Part shown: positions 49,752 to 58,365 of the stretch, piece after piece
Layout of the letters: every line of letters begins with the position of its first letter
Position numbering within the stretch: the stretch's first letter is position 1
NCBI GenBank assembly: GCA_959602645.1
Contig: CAUGTZ010000010.1
Location: 1 to 64,000 of the forward strand
DNA from: an uncultured Collinsella sp.
GTDB lineage: Bacteria; Actinomycetota; Coriobacteriia; Coriobacteriales; Coriobacteriaceae
Direction: 5' to 3'
Length of the DNA stretch: 64,000 nucleotides
Translations under genes and position numbers: made by a program
The notes under the pieces: generated by a model
Seen by the model: only the letters and a program-made list of their open reading frames with translations
Told to the model about the DNA's origin: nothing
Databases searched by the model: none

Positions 49752-50792
49752 ATGTCTGAGCTCAACCCCGTCCGCATTGCCGTCATCGGCGCCGGCGCCA
49801 TGGGCCGCAACCACATCCGCTTTGTCACCGAGGAGCCCGAGGCCGAGCTCGTCGCCATCGCCGACGCCTTTGAGGGCGCCCGCGCCACGGCCGAGGCCGC
49901 CGGCGTGCCGTTCTTTACCGATCCCGCCCAGATGATGGACGAGGTCAAGCCCGGGGCCGTCATCATCGCCACCCCCAACGACCTGCACCTGGGCGTTGCC
50001 CGCGAGGCCATCAAGCGCAACATCGTGCCGCTGGTCGAAAAGCCGATCTCCAACGATCTCGAGGATGCCCAGGCCTTCGCCGCCGAGGCCGAGACCGCCG
50101 GCGTGCCCGTACTCGTGGGTCAGCACCGTCGCCACAACCCGTTTGTGAACAAGGCCAAGGAGATCATCGAGTCCGGCGAGCTGGGCAAGCTCACCGTGTC
50201 GAGCTTCCACTACATGATCTATAAGAACGACGAGTACTTCGACGTCGAGTGGCGCCGCAAGAAGGGTGCCGGCCCGATTCTGGTCAACCTGGTGCACGAC
50301 GTCGACCTGCTCCGTTACCTGCTGGGCGAGCCCGTTGCCGTCCAGGGTATGCAGTCCAGCGCCGCCCGCGGTTTTGAGACCGAGGACTCCGCCGTGGTCA
50401 ACGTCCGTTTTGCCGATGGCGCGCTTGCGAGCATGACCATCTCCGACGCCACCGCCAGCCCTTGGAACTGGGAGGCAACCGCTCGCGAGGATCCGCAGTA
50501 CCGCCCCTTCGACGCCGACGCCTACTTTATCGGCGGCACCAAGGGCGCCCTGTCGCTGCCCCGCCTGCACCAGTTCTCCTACGACGGCGCCTCTAACTGG
50601 CACAAGCCGCTGCAGATGGAGATTCCGGCCGTCGACCCGGCGCTTCCCCACAAGATGCAGCTCAAGCACTTTGTGAAGGTCGTCCGCCGCGAGGTCGAGC
50701 CCGTCGTGACGCCGGCCGACAACGTCAAGACGCTCACGCTTCTCAACGCCGTCAAGGAGGCCGCCGAGACCGGCCAGCTCGTCGAGCTGTAA
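49752..50792 (+). CDS. Gfo/Idh/MocA-family oxidoreductase
   Basis: This 346-residue NAD(P)-dependent sugar or polyol dehydrogenase has a Rossmann start VIGAGAMGRNHI, the EKPI motif (VEKPISND) and the catalytic-region His in LVNLVHDVDLL. It is the third gene of the LysR-linked cluster and probably works in sequence with the SDR. Inositol, a sugar acid or an amino sugar are possible substrates, none provable here. Confidence 0.9.
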   Translation: MSELNPVRIAVIGAGAMGRNHIRFVTEEPEAELVAIADAFEGARATAEAAGVPFFTDPAQMMDEVKPGAVIIATPNDLHLGVAREAIKRNIVPLVEKPISNDLEDAQAFAAEAETAGVPVLVGQHRRHNPFVNKAKEIIESGELGKLTVSSFHYMIYKNDEYFDVEWRRKKGAGPILVNLVHDVDLLRYLLGEPVAVQGMQSSAARGFETEDSAVVNVRFADGALASMTISDATASPWNWEATAREDPQYRPFDADAYFIGGTKGALSLPRLHQFSYDGASNWHKPLQMEIPAVDPALPHKMQLKHFVKVVRREVEPVVTPADNVKTLTLLNAVKEAAETGQLVEL

Positions 50793-50865
50793 CGCCTTAA
50801 GAGCGGCCGCGACAGAAACCCCATGCCGAGCCCCTCGGTCCGCCACAAATAAGCCCCTCTTCTTT

Positions 50866-50902
50866 GCCCCGCGAGCAGCCTCCTGCCCGCGGGGCTTTCT
50901 TT
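50866..50902 (+). terminator. Rho-independent terminator
   Basis: GCCCCGCG...CGCGGGGC followed by TTTCTTT ends the SDR/MFS/Gfo-Idh cluster. Confidence 0.88.
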
Positions 50903-50975
50903 GCAGCCGCGGCGCGGGCGGGTGGTAGACTGGGTGGCTCATGCACCTGTAACGTACTCACAGACAGGAAGTCCC

Positions 50976-53123
50976 ATGGATCTTATCGCCCAGCTCGCCC
51001 GCGAGCTCAACCTTAAGGCCGCCAACGTCGAGGCAGCCGTCAAGCTCATCGACGAGGGCAACACCATCCCCTTTATCTCGCGCTACCGCAAGGAAGCAAC
51101 GGGCGGCATGGACGACGTTGCCCTGCGCGCGCTCGACGAGCGCCTGTCCTACCTGCGCAATCTTGAACAGCGTAAAGAGGACGTCATCCTGCTCATCGAC
51201 GCCCAGGGCAAACTCACGCCCGAGCTCGAGCAGCAGATTCGCGAGGCCACACAGCTCCAGCGCGTCGAAGACCTCTACAAGCCCTACCGTAAAAAGCGCA
51301 TGACCCGTGCGCAGAAGGCCCGCGAGGCCGGCCTGGAGCCGCTCGCCAATATGATCATCATGCAGGCATCGGCCAAGGGCAGCGCACTCGACGCCGCTGC
51401 GGCATACGTCAACGAACAGGCCGGCTTCGACACGCCCGAGAAGGCACTCGCCGGCGCCGCCGACATCGTGGCCGAGACGGTGGCCGAGGACCCGGAGAAC
51501 GTCGCCGACCTGCGCACCTTTACGCAAAACACCGCCGACATCGTCGTCGAGGCCACCGACCCCGCCGAGAAGACCCCCTACGAGCCCTACTACAGCTATG
51601 ACGAGCCGTTGCGCCGTATACCCAACCACCGCGTGCTGGCTATCGACCGCGGTGAGCGCGAGGGCAAGCTCCGCGTGCGCGTGAACGTCGACGGCGTTGC
51701 CGCCACGGCGCGCCTCAGCAGCCGTTGGCCCCGACGCCAGGGCGTGTTTGCTCCCATCTTCGATGCCGCCATCGCCGACGGCTACAAACGCCTCATGGCT
51801 CCCTCGCTGGAGCGCGAGGCCCGCGCCAAACTCACCGTTCGCGCCCAGACCGAGGCCATCAACGTCTTTGCCAAGAATCTCGAGGGCCTGCTCTCGGCGC
51901 GCCCCGTGCGCGGCGCCCGCGTACTCGCGCTCGACCCGGGCTACCGCACCGGCTGCAAGGTCGCCGTCATGGACGAGACCGGCAAGCTGCTCGACCACGG
52001 CGTGGTCTACCCCACCAAGCCGCGCCACGACGTCGCCGGCACCAAGCGCGAGCTCGCCCGCCTCGTCAAAAAGGACGGCGTCAACACCATCGTCATCGGC
52101 AACGGCACCGCCAGCCGCGAGACCGAGGAAGTCGTCTCGGAGTTCATTGCCGAGCAGGCGTCCAGCCTTCGCTACACCATCGTTAACGAGGCCGGCGCGT
52201 CGGTGTACTCCGCCTCCGAGCTCGCCAGCCAGGAATATCCTGACCTGGACGTCACCGTACGTGGCGCCATGAGCTTGGGCCGTCGCCTGCAGGACCCGCT
52301 GGCAGAGCTCGTCAAGATTCCGCCCCAGTCCATCGGCGTGGGCCAGTACCAACACGACCTTGACCAGGCCGAGCTCTCGCGCACCCTGGGCCACGTGGTG
52401 GAGGACGTCGTCAACCGCGTGGGCGTCGACGTCAACACCGCGAGCGCAAGCCTGCTGGGATACGTATCGGGCATCACGCCGAGCGTGGCAAAGAACATCG
52501 TGGCGTACCGCGAGGAAAACGGCGCCTTTACCGATCGCCGCCAGCTTAAGAAGGTCCCCAAGCTGGGACCCAAGGCATATCTCAACGCCGCGGGCTTCCT
52601 GCGCATCAGCGGCGGCAAGAACCCGCTCGACGCGACAAGCGTCCACCCCGAAAGCTACGAGGTGGCCACGTCCGTCTTGGAACGCGCCGGCGTTAAAGCA
52701 AGCGAGCTCAGCCGCGGCGGCGTGCCCGACATCGAGCGCCGCCTGGGCAGCATCTCGACGCTGGCAAGCGACCTGGACTGCGGCACCCTCACGCTCATCG
52801 ACATCGTCAACGAGCTCAAGAAGCCCGGTCGCGACCCGCGCGACGACGCGCCCGAGGTAGTCTTTAGCCGCTCGGCGCTTTCGATCGACGACCTGGAGCC
52901 CGGCATGGAACTCAAGGGCACGGTGCGCAACGTCGTCGACTTTGGCGCCTTCGTCGACGTGGGCGTGCACCAGGACGGCCTCGTGCACATCTCCAAGCTG
53001 GCCAACCGCTTCGTCAAGCACCCCAGCGACGTGGTGCGCGTCGGTGACACGGTCAAGGTGTGGGTCGAGAAGGTCGATCGCGACCGCAAGAAGATCTCGC
53101 TCACCATGGTGCGGGGCAAATAA
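50976..53123 (+). CDS. tex: RNA-binding transcription accessory protein Tex
   Basis: This 715-residue Tex/YhgF protein has an N-terminal helical region (about 1-190), a YqgF/RNase-H-like domain (about 312-440; LALDPGYRTG), helix-hairpin-helix repeats (about 490-560) and a C-terminal S1 RNA-binding domain (about 640-712). It acts on nucleic acids in transcription or ribosome-related processes. The ATG at 50976 follows ACAGGAAG; an upstream frame start at 50901 lies within the preceding terminator. Confidence 0.95.
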   Translation: MDLIAQLARELNLKAANVEAAVKLIDEGNTIPFISRYRKEATGGMDDVALRALDERLSYLRNLEQRKEDVILLIDAQGKLTPELEQQIREATQLQRVEDLYKPYRKKRMTRAQKAREAGLEPLANMIIMQASAKGSALDAAAAYVNEQAGFDTPEKALAGAADIVAETVAEDPENVADLRTFTQNTADIVVEATDPAEKTPYEPYYSYDEPLRRIPNHRVLAIDRGEREGKLRVRVNVDGVAATARLSSRWPRRQGVFAPIFDAAIADGYKRLMAPSLEREARAKLTVRAQTEAINVFAKNLEGLLSARPVRGARVLALDPGYRTGCKVAVMDETGKLLDHGVVYPTKPRHDVAGTKRELARLVKKDGVNTIVIGNGTASRETEEVVSEFIAEQASSLRYTIVNEAGASVYSASELASQEYPDLDVTVRGAMSLGRRLQDPLAELVKIPPQSIGVGQYQHDLDQAELSRTLGHVVEDVVNRVGVDVNTASASLLGYVSGITPSVAKNIVAYREENGAFTDRRQLKKVPKLGPKAYLNAAGFLRISGGKNPLDATSVHPESYEVATSVLERAGVKASELSRGGVPDIERRLGSISTLASDLDCGTLTLIDIVNELKKPGRDPRDDAPEVVFSRSALSIDDLEPGMELKGTVRNVVDFGAFVDVGVHQDGLVHISKLANRFVKHPSDVVRVGDTVKVWVEKVDRDRKKISLTMVRGK

Positions 53124-53131
53124 GCCGCTGC

Positions 53132-53165
53132 AGGCGCTCGGCGGGTCCCATTCCGCCGAGCGCCT
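53132..53165 (+). terminator. Terminator of tex
   Basis: A 13-bp perfect stem (AGGCGCTCGGCGG/CCGCCGAGCGCCT) is followed by CTCCTTCT, a weak T tract, 8 nt after the tex stop. Confidence 0.7.
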
Positions 53166-53232
53166 CTCCTTCTAAAACGATTTGGCGATATCCCGAAGTG
53201 CGAGACGCCGTTTCCGCTAATCCTCACCTGCA

Positions 53233-53415
53233 ATTTTTGAGATATTCGGCCTCGCTGGGCCGCGATAACACCTCTTCAAAGTGTAAGCTCAACAAATAGG
53301 CGTCAGATATTCCACAAACGTCCCATATCTGCACCCGCAGAGGTGCGGTACAGTACGTTTTTCAGCCATATTGGCAATCTTGACGGCACCCTGAGGCCGA
53401 ATATCTCGATTTTTG
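53233..53415. mobile_element. MITE-like inverted-repeat element with flanking direct repeat
   Basis: GAGATATTCGGCCTC (53239-53253) and its exact complement (53393-53407) bound a 169-bp segment. ATTTTTG occurs directly outside both ends (53233-53239 and 53409-53415), like a 7-bp target duplication. It lies inside the remnant of an Avd-like gene. No transposase is encoded. Confidence 0.6.
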
Positions 53416-53597
53416 TTGGTGGGACGCCTATGGGCACGAGCCGCAAAGACCTCGTTTGCCCGGTAGAGCTGTTCAGCCACGTCAAGTATGAGATCTTGCA
53501 TGCGCGGAACAAAGGATAATCGAAGGGCCTTGGGCGACTTGCGCGTCGCCCCGAACACATAGCCGGCAGGGTCCTTTGCCTTGGCGATGACTGCCAA
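53289..53597 (-). pseudogene. Truncated four-helix-bundle (Avd/S23-like) protein
   Basis: The first about 52 residues (DPAGYVFGATRKSPKALRLS, VPRMQDLILDVAEQLYRANE) match the start of four-helix-bundle proteins related to Avd of diversity-generating retroelements and to 23S intervening-sequence proteins. After residue about 55 the frame runs into the inverted-repeat element and the remaining helices are missing. The start codon would be TTG without a clear ribosome site. No reverse transcriptase is nearby, so it is a stray remnant. Confidence 0.65.
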
Positions 53598-53647
53598 CTC
53601 GGGGCCGGATCGTTTTCGATACTTGATAGATATGGATTAGAAGATCA

Positions 53648-53860
53648 TTAGATTACGGGTTGATCCATGATGCGGAACCGCGTTGTCCACGCGATGCCGG
53701 CGGAGCCCACGCCGCCGTCCGAGGTGACGCCGGCTGCGTAAAACGAATCGTCATCCGGCGAACGAAGCCGTCAGTGGCACGCGCCGTTGCCATCCGAGCC
53801 CAGCCCCATTGCTGCCCGAGACAGTTGGCGGGGCAGCACTGTCGACCCCCATCGGAATAA
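53648..53860 (-). pseudogene. Decayed fragment of a secreted or surface protein
   Basis: On the minus strand two frames carry protein-like, codon-biased sequence joined by a frameshift near 53757: an upstream piece with VDSAAPPTVSGSNGAG and a downstream piece DDDSFYAAGVTSDGG then GVGSAGIAWTTRFRIMDQ ending in a stop. The Pro/Ser/Gly linker suggests an exported protein. The family is not recognised. A stop interrupts the downstream frame further up. Confidence 0.5.
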
Positions 53861-53906
53861 AGGTAGCGATTCAGCTCAGGACCTACCGACGGGTTCGTGT
53901 CGGCAG

Positions 53907-53976
53907 CCCCGGCCTTTCCTTTGCCTAGCGCGACCCTCGCGAAGCGCGTGAACGATAGGGAAAGGAAAGGCCGGGG
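53907..53976. repeat. Inverted repeat with 16-bp perfect arms
   Basis: CCCCGGCCTTTCCTTT and AAAGGAAAGGCCGGGG flank a 38-nt centre containing further pairing (CCTA/TAGG). It lies 30 bp beyond the transaldolase stop and may act as its terminator, though no T tract follows. Confidence 0.8.
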
Positions 53977-54007
53977 CGAACAACCCGCGATGTAGCCAGC
54001 GTTCGCG

Positions 54008-54712
54008 TTACGGCAGGATGTGGAATCCGAGCGAGGCGATATCCTTGGCAAAGCCGCGGACGGTATCGAGCGAGACCTCGTACGGGTCACGGCCGATGTT
54101 CTTGCGCTTGGCCAGGATGCTATTGGGCACCGTGATGATCTGGCAACCGCATCCTTCCGCCTGGTAAATATTGATAAGCTCGCGTGTGGATGCCCACAGG
54201 ACCTCGCAGTTGGGCTTGGCGGCGGCCCTCTTGACCGACTCCATCATAAACGGAATGGGGTCGACGCCGGTGTCGGCGATGCGGCCGGCAAAGAGCGAGA
54301 TGATTGACGGCGTCTCGGCGTCAACGGCCTCGACCATCTCGTCGACCTGCGCAGGCGTAAAGATGGTGGTGACGTTGACCTTGATGCCATCGGCCGAAAG
54401 CTTGCGCACCAGCTCGGCGGTGGACTCGCCCTTGGTAGTCACGCACGGAATCTTGACGTAGACGTTCTCGGCCCAGGTAGCGATCTCGCGGGCCTCGACC
54501 TCCATGGTCTCGACGTCGTCGGCAAAGACCTCAAACGAGACGGACACATCGGTGATGTGGGCCAGGACCTCCTTGGCAAACGCGCGGTAATCCGTCACGC
54601 CGCCCTTCTTCATAAGGGACGGGTTGGTCGTGAAACCCTGAACGTTGCCGTTCTCGTACATGTCGAGCATGCCCTCGAGATTTGCACCGTCAGCGAACAC
54701 CTTGATTGCCAT
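54008..54712 (-). CDS. Transaldolase/fructose-6-phosphate aldolase-like protein (copy 1)
   Basis: This 234-residue class I aldolase of the short transaldolase (FSA/TalC) family has FTTNPSL, Schiff-base Lys87 in YVKIP and the late LWASTRE segment. It is closely similar to the copy at 57307-58017. The two flank an ascorbate-type PTS operon. The start at 54712 has GAAAGGAA upstream. It probably cleaves or forms a ketose phosphate made from the PTS sugar. Confidence 0.9.
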   Translation of the reverse strand: MAIKVFADGANLEGMLDMYENGNVQGFTTNPSLMKKGGVTDYRAFAKEVLAHITDVSVSFEVFADDVETMEVEAREIATWAENVYVKIPCVTTKGESTAELVRKLSADGIKVNVTTIFTPAQVDEMVEAVDAETPSIISLFAGRIADTGVDPIPFMMESVKRAAAKPNCEVLWASTRELINIYQAEGCGCQIITVPNSILAKRKNIGRDPYEVSLDTVRGFAKDIASLGFHILP

Positions 54713-54883
54713 CTGCCTGATTCCTTTCGTTAGCATACGGCCGATAAACTGCTAAACACTTTATCTACGTTTATCAAGGCGTGAACTGCGGTTTTTTATC
54801 TTCTCGGCGAACGGTTTTGCAGATTTACCATTTTTATATCGACGCCCCAGCGGCAAAACGTTTTTGCCGATCATTGCGTTTGA

Positions 54884-54897
54884 TTCCGTTCACGGAA
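54884..54897. promoter_or_regulatory. Candidate operator TTCCGTTCACGGAA
   Basis: This near-perfect dyad shares CCGTTCACGGAA with the region upstream of transaldolase copy 2 (58136-58147). The shared 12-mer upstream of two paralogous aldolase genes suggests one regulator, probably the nearby DeoR-family protein. Confidence 0.55.
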
Positions 54898-54945
54898 CAG
54901 AAGCAGCGCCTCGTCGGCTCATATTCACAATCGCTCCAAAGCGAA

Positions 54946-54979
54946 AAGCGGTGACGCCTCGATTGAGACGTCACCGCTT
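54946..54979 (-). terminator. Terminator of the PTS operon
   Basis: AAGCGGTGACG...CGTCACCGCTT with an inner CTC/GAG pair is followed on the minus strand by TTCGCTTTG, downstream of the PTS IIC stop. Confidence 0.75.
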
Positions 54980-55036
54980 CCGTGTAGGAGCCGGTTATCG
55001 GAGCTCCGCCCGATTAGGGCTTAACGTATGCCTGGA

Positions 55037-56428
55037 TTACTCTTCCTCAACGTGATTGATCACAGCACCCTTGGTGTGGATGAAGTTGGGGACGAAGGCA
55101 ACGACCAGAAGGACAGCGAGAATCGCGTAGACACCGGTGGTACCGAAGGCCTCGGCAGCGCGGCCAAGCGTAATACCAATGACGGAGAAATCGAAGTCGC
55201 CGAACGTAGTGTTCTTGAAGCCAAAGACGTCAAGAACGGGCAGGAGCAGGGCCGGGGCAAAGGTGATGAGCAGGCCGTTGACGAAAGCGCCAAGAGCTGC
55301 GCCCTTGCGACCGCCGGTAGCATTGCCGTAGATGCCCGCGGTAGCACCGCAGAAGAAGTGGGGAACCATGCCCGGGATGATGAAGATGCCCAGGGTAGCG
55401 CCCACGATGAACATACCGACCACGCCACCGATGAAGGAAGCGACAAAGCCGAGGATAACGGCGGTGGGAGCATAGGGGAAGAAGACAGCGCAGTCGACGG
55501 CGGGGATGGCACCGGGGATCAGCTTGTTGGAGATGCCCTGGAAAGCCGGGACCAGGTCGGCAAGGATCATACGAACGCCGTTATAGACGATGGTGACACC
55601 AACGGCGAAGGACAGGGCACAGGTCAGGGCATAGACAATCACGTTGTCGCCGCCAGCGGTCTTGGTAACGACCGCAGGATCTGCGATGTAAGCGGCGAAA
55701 GCGGTAACCAGGTAGAAGAAGGCCATGGTAAGAGCCGTGGAGATGGTAGTGTCGCGCAGGAAGGCGAACTTCTCGGGAACCTCGATCTTCTCGGTGCTGT
55801 TCTCCTCGGCGTCCTTAGCAAAAAGCGTACCGACTGCAGCGGAGATGTAATAGGCGAGTGAACCGAAGTGGCCCATGGCGATTTCATCGCCATCGGTAAC
55901 CTTCTCGGTGAAACGCTGACCAACGGCGGGAAGCATAGCGCTCACGAGGCCCAGGAACATGCCGCCCACGATGACAAGCTGGACATCCTGGAAGCCAGAT
56001 GCCTGCAGAACGGCAGACAGCAGGCAGGCCATAAACATGCTGTGATGGCCCGTCAGGAAGATGTACTTAAACTTGGTAAAGCGGGCAATGATAATGTTCA
56101 CGACATAGCCGAGAATCAGGATCATCATGGTCTGAACGCCGAGCACGCTCTGAGCCATCGAAACGACGACCTCGTTGTTGGGCACGACGCCGGTGATGTG
56201 GAAACCGGTCTCGATGAAGGTACCCAGCGGAGCAAGGTTCTCCTGAACAACAGCGGCGCCGGCGGACAGCATGATGTAACCAAGAATGGGCTTCAGGGTG
56301 CCCGTCATCACCTTGTGGGCAGGACGCTTAAGCGCGACAAGGCCCACAAAGGCAAATAGGCCCATAATCCACGCTGGCTTGGTCAGAATCGATTGGATAA
56401 ACTCAAGTATGGGAAGGATGGCTTGCAT
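55037..56428 (-). CDS. PTS EIIC, ascorbate (UlaA/SgaT) family
   Basis: This 463-residue membrane permease has features of the UlaA family: GLVALKRPAHKV, ILSAGAAVVQ, VVPNNE, IIARFTKFKYIFLTGHH (seen in part) and PGMVPHFFCGATAG. It imports a sugar or sugar acid coupled to phosphorylation with the EIIB and EIIA proteins encoded upstream. The start at 56428 follows AAAGGAAG. Flanking aldolases rather than Ula decarboxylase/epimerase genes argue against ascorbate itself as the substrate. Confidence 0.92.
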   Translation of the reverse strand: MQAILPILEFIQSILTKPAWIMGLFAFVGLVALKRPAHKVMTGTLKPILGYIMLSAGAAVVQENLAPLGTFIETGFHITGVVPNNEVVVSMAQSVLGVQTMMILILGYVVNIIIARFTKFKYIFLTGHHSMFMACLLSAVLQASGFQDVQLVIVGGMFLGLVSAMLPAVGQRFTEKVTDGDEIAMGHFGSLAYYISAAVGTLFAKDAEENSTEKIEVPEKFAFLRDTTISTALTMAFFYLVTAFAAYIADPAVVTKTAGGDNVIVYALTCALSFAVGVTIVYNGVRMILADLVPAFQGISNKLIPGAIPAVDCAVFFPYAPTAVILGFVASFIGGVVGMFIVGATLGIFIIPGMVPHFFCGATAGIYGNATGGRKGAALGAFVNGLLITFAPALLLPVLDVFGFKNTTFGDFDFSVIGITLGRAAEAFGTTGVYAILAVLLVVAFVPNFIHTKGAVINHVEEE

Positions 56429-56499
56429 CTGCGCTTCCTTTCTCTCTAACGTGGGCGCGTTTCCCTCTTCCACAGGGAACCGCCCTTTTTTGTGCCGCT

Positions 56500-56775
56500 T
56501 TAGGCGTTAGCGGCGGCCGCCTTGATTGCCTCGAGGGCGTCTTCGCGGATCTTCTTCTTGTTCACATAGCTGCGAACGATCACAACGTTGCCGTGGAGCT
56601 CGGGGGCGAGTTCTTTAACGGTGATGAACAGATCCGGATTTGCGGAAGAAGCACCGTTCAGGTCCATAGACTCAACGTCGGCCTTGATGCCCTCCTCCTC
56701 GCAAAGCTCCTCGACTTTGCCAGCGAGCATCAGGCTGGACCCGATGCCGTTTCCGCATACGGTGATGATATGCAT
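56500..56775 (-). CDS. PTS EIIB, ascorbate type
   Basis: This 91-residue cytosolic phosphocarrier has the phospho-cysteine (Cys7) in VCGNGIGSSL. It takes phosphate from EIIA and passes it to the sugar brought in by EIIC. Size and loop match UlaB-type EIIB. It lies between the EIIA and EIIC genes. Confidence 0.92.
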   Translation of the reverse strand: MHIITVCGNGIGSSLMLAGKVEELCEEEGIKADVESMDLNGASSANPDLFITVKELAPELHGNVVIVRSYVNKKKIREDALEAIKAAAANA

Positions 56776-56850
56776 GGCAACCTTCCTCTCCTACACGTGA
56801 CGGTTTTCCGTCTATCCAAAAGCGGCGACGCATCGCCGTGCCATTAAGGC

Positions 56851-57297
56851 CTAAAAGAATGAACGCATGGTCTCCAAAACCTGCTCGGACGTATCGCATG
56901 CGCTGAGCTTGGCAACGCAGTCCTCGTCCTCGAACATCTGCGAAAGCTCCGCCAAGCAGCCAAGATGAGCCTTGGGGTCGGGTGCGCAAATACCCACGAG
57001 CACGTGAACCGGATCGAAATCCTCGTGTCCAAACGCAATGGCAGGGTCAAGCGTGACGATACAGATCCCCGCTTCACTCACATTGCCATCTGCCTGAGCG
57101 TGGGGCATGGCGATGCCCTCTTCCAAGACCATATAGGGGCCGAATTTGTGAACCGATGAAATCATGGCGTCAACATAGCTCTGGTCGCATTTGCCAGCGT
57201 CTACGAGCAACTTACCGCATGCCTTGATCGCTTCCTCCCAGTCGGAGGCCTCGACGTGGCAGGCAACAAGCTCGGGCTTAAGAAGATCGGTCAGCAT
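56851..57297 (-). CDS. PTS EIIA, mannitol/fructose (type 2) family
   Basis: This 148-residue EIIA has the phospho-histidine (His66) in AMPHAQ and the IAFGHEDFDPVHVLVGICAP strand (seen in part). It is phosphorylated by HPr and serves the adjacent EIIB. It lies 9 nt behind transaldolase copy 2 in the same operon. Confidence 0.92.
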   Translation of the reverse strand: MLTDLLKPELVACHVEASDWEEAIKACGKLLVDAGKCDQSYVDAMISSVHKFGPYMVLEEGIAMPHAQADGNVSEAGICIVTLDPAIAFGHEDFDPVHVLVGICAPDPKAHLGCLAELSQMFEDEDCVAKLSACDTSEQVLETMRSFF

Positions 57298-57306
57298 GCT
57301 CGTCCC

Positions 57307-58017
57307 CTACTCCTCGGGCAGGATATGAAAACCAAGCGCCTGAATGTCGCGGGCAAAGCCCTTGACCGTATCAAGCGAGTACTCAAGCAAATCTTTCCCG
57401 AAATTCTTGCGCTTGGCAAGAAGGGCATTGGGGACCGTAATGATCTGACAGCCAACGGACTCCGCCTGGAAGATATTGAGGACCTCGCGCGTAGACGCCC
57501 AGAGAACCTCGGCAGCAGGCTTAACGGCAGCCTTCTTTACGGACTCCGCCATGAGGGGCAGCGGATCGACGCCGGTATCGGCAATGCGACCGGCAAAGAT
57601 GGACAGAATAGAGGGGGTCTCAGCAGAGACGGCATCGACAAACTCGTCGACCTGCTCGGGCGTGAAGATAGTGGTGACATTCACCTTGATGCCGTCGGCA
57701 GAAAGGCGCTTGACCAGCGCGGCAGTGGACTCACCCTTGGTGTTGAGCGCCGGGATCTTAACGTAGACGTTGTCTGCCCAGGTTGCGATCTCGCGAGCCT
57801 CGGCTTCCATACCCGCCTCGTCGTCGGCGAATACCTCAAAAGAGACCGACACATCAGTAATGTGCTCAAGAACCGTCTTGGCAAAAGCGCGGTAGTCGGT
57901 CACGCCGCCGGCCTTCATAAGGGAAGGATTAGTCGTGAAGCCCTGAACGTTGCCATTGTCATGCATGTCAAGCATGCCCTCGAGGTTAGCGCCGTCGGCA
58001 AACACCTTGATCGCCAT
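57307..58017 (-). CDS. Transaldolase/fructose-6-phosphate aldolase-like protein (copy 2)
   Basis: This 236-residue paralogue of the protein at 54008 has the same FTTNPSL, YVKIP (Lys87) and LWASTRE motifs and by eye differs in roughly one residue in five. It is the first gene of the aldolase-EIIA-EIIB-EIIC operon, so its substrate is probably the product of this PTS. The start at 58017 has GAAAGGA upstream; a frame from 58074 adds a non-family leader. Confidence 0.9.
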   Translation of the reverse strand: MAIKVFADGANLEGMLDMHDNGNVQGFTTNPSLMKAGGVTDYRAFAKTVLEHITDVSVSFEVFADDEAGMEAEAREIATWADNVYVKIPALNTKGESTAALVKRLSADGIKVNVTTIFTPEQVDEFVDAVSAETPSILSIFAGRIADTGVDPLPLMAESVKKAAVKPAAEVLWASTREVLNIFQAESVGCQIITVPNALLAKRKNFGKDLLEYSLDTVKGFARDIQALGFHILPEE

Positions 58018-58365
58018 GTTCGGTCCTTTCTCATCTAACACTATTGCTATCGAAAGCCTTCTTCTTTGTTTCAAAAGCTTTTCGGTTTTCTTTTATAAAC
58101 CATTTCAAAAGCTATCGAAAGCTCAATTGTCAACTTTCCGTGAACGGTCGAATATCGGGCGTGAACGTACTTCTTTTGGGCGGCACCTTCAGAATGAGAC
58201 TCTTTATAGCCCGTTTACGTGCGAACTATCTGCTACGCATGCATTTGTGACATGCCATTCCGTTCTTTTGATTCATTCGAATTTGCCTTGTTCTTTTCAT
58301 ATCGATACGTTATATTTCGATTACGAAAGGCGCATCTTTTACCTTTTGTTCAAAAGGAGCGGCAT
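58018..58365. other. Divergent regulatory region of aldolase-PTS operon and DeoR gene
   Basis: This 348-bp AT-richer region holds two exact copies of GCTATCGAAAGC (58046-58057, 58111-58122), two of TTTCAAAAGC (58069-58078, 58103-58112) and TTCCGTGAACGG (58136-58147). A minus-strand TTGACA -35-like box lies at 58128-58133. Confidence 0.65.
58046..58147. promoter_or_regulatory. Direct repeats, candidate DeoR-family operator array
   Basis: GCTATCGAAAGC and TTTCAAAAGC each occur twice, 65 and 34 bp apart, between the aldolase-PTS operon and the DeoR-family gene. DeoR-type repressors often bind such repeated sites and loop DNA. Binding is inferred. Confidence 0.5.

Larger units (their letters stand above)
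54713..55036. other. Region between transaldolase copy 1 and PTS IIC gene
   Basis: This 324-bp region holds the PTS operon terminator (54946-54979) and a TTCCGTTCACGGAA dyad (54884-54897), with the promoter of transaldolase copy 1 expected between the dyad and the gene. A degenerate relative of the dyad (GTGAACTGCGG) lies near 54781. Confidence 0.6.

Noticed and set aside
47355..50942. A 1195-codon open frame on the minus strand
   Set aside because: It lies opposite the SDR, MFS and Gfo/Idh genes, all with full family motifs. It has repetitive Gly/Asp/His/Val composition typical of an antisense shadow in DNA with high GC at third positions.
50958..53021. A 687-codon minus-strand open frame
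   Set aside because: It is the antisense shadow of tex.
53653..54090. A 145-codon minus-strand frame starting inside the transaldolase gene
   Set aside because: Its first third is an out-of-frame reading of the aldolase gene; the coding-like signal further on lies in other frames and is reported as a decayed fragment.
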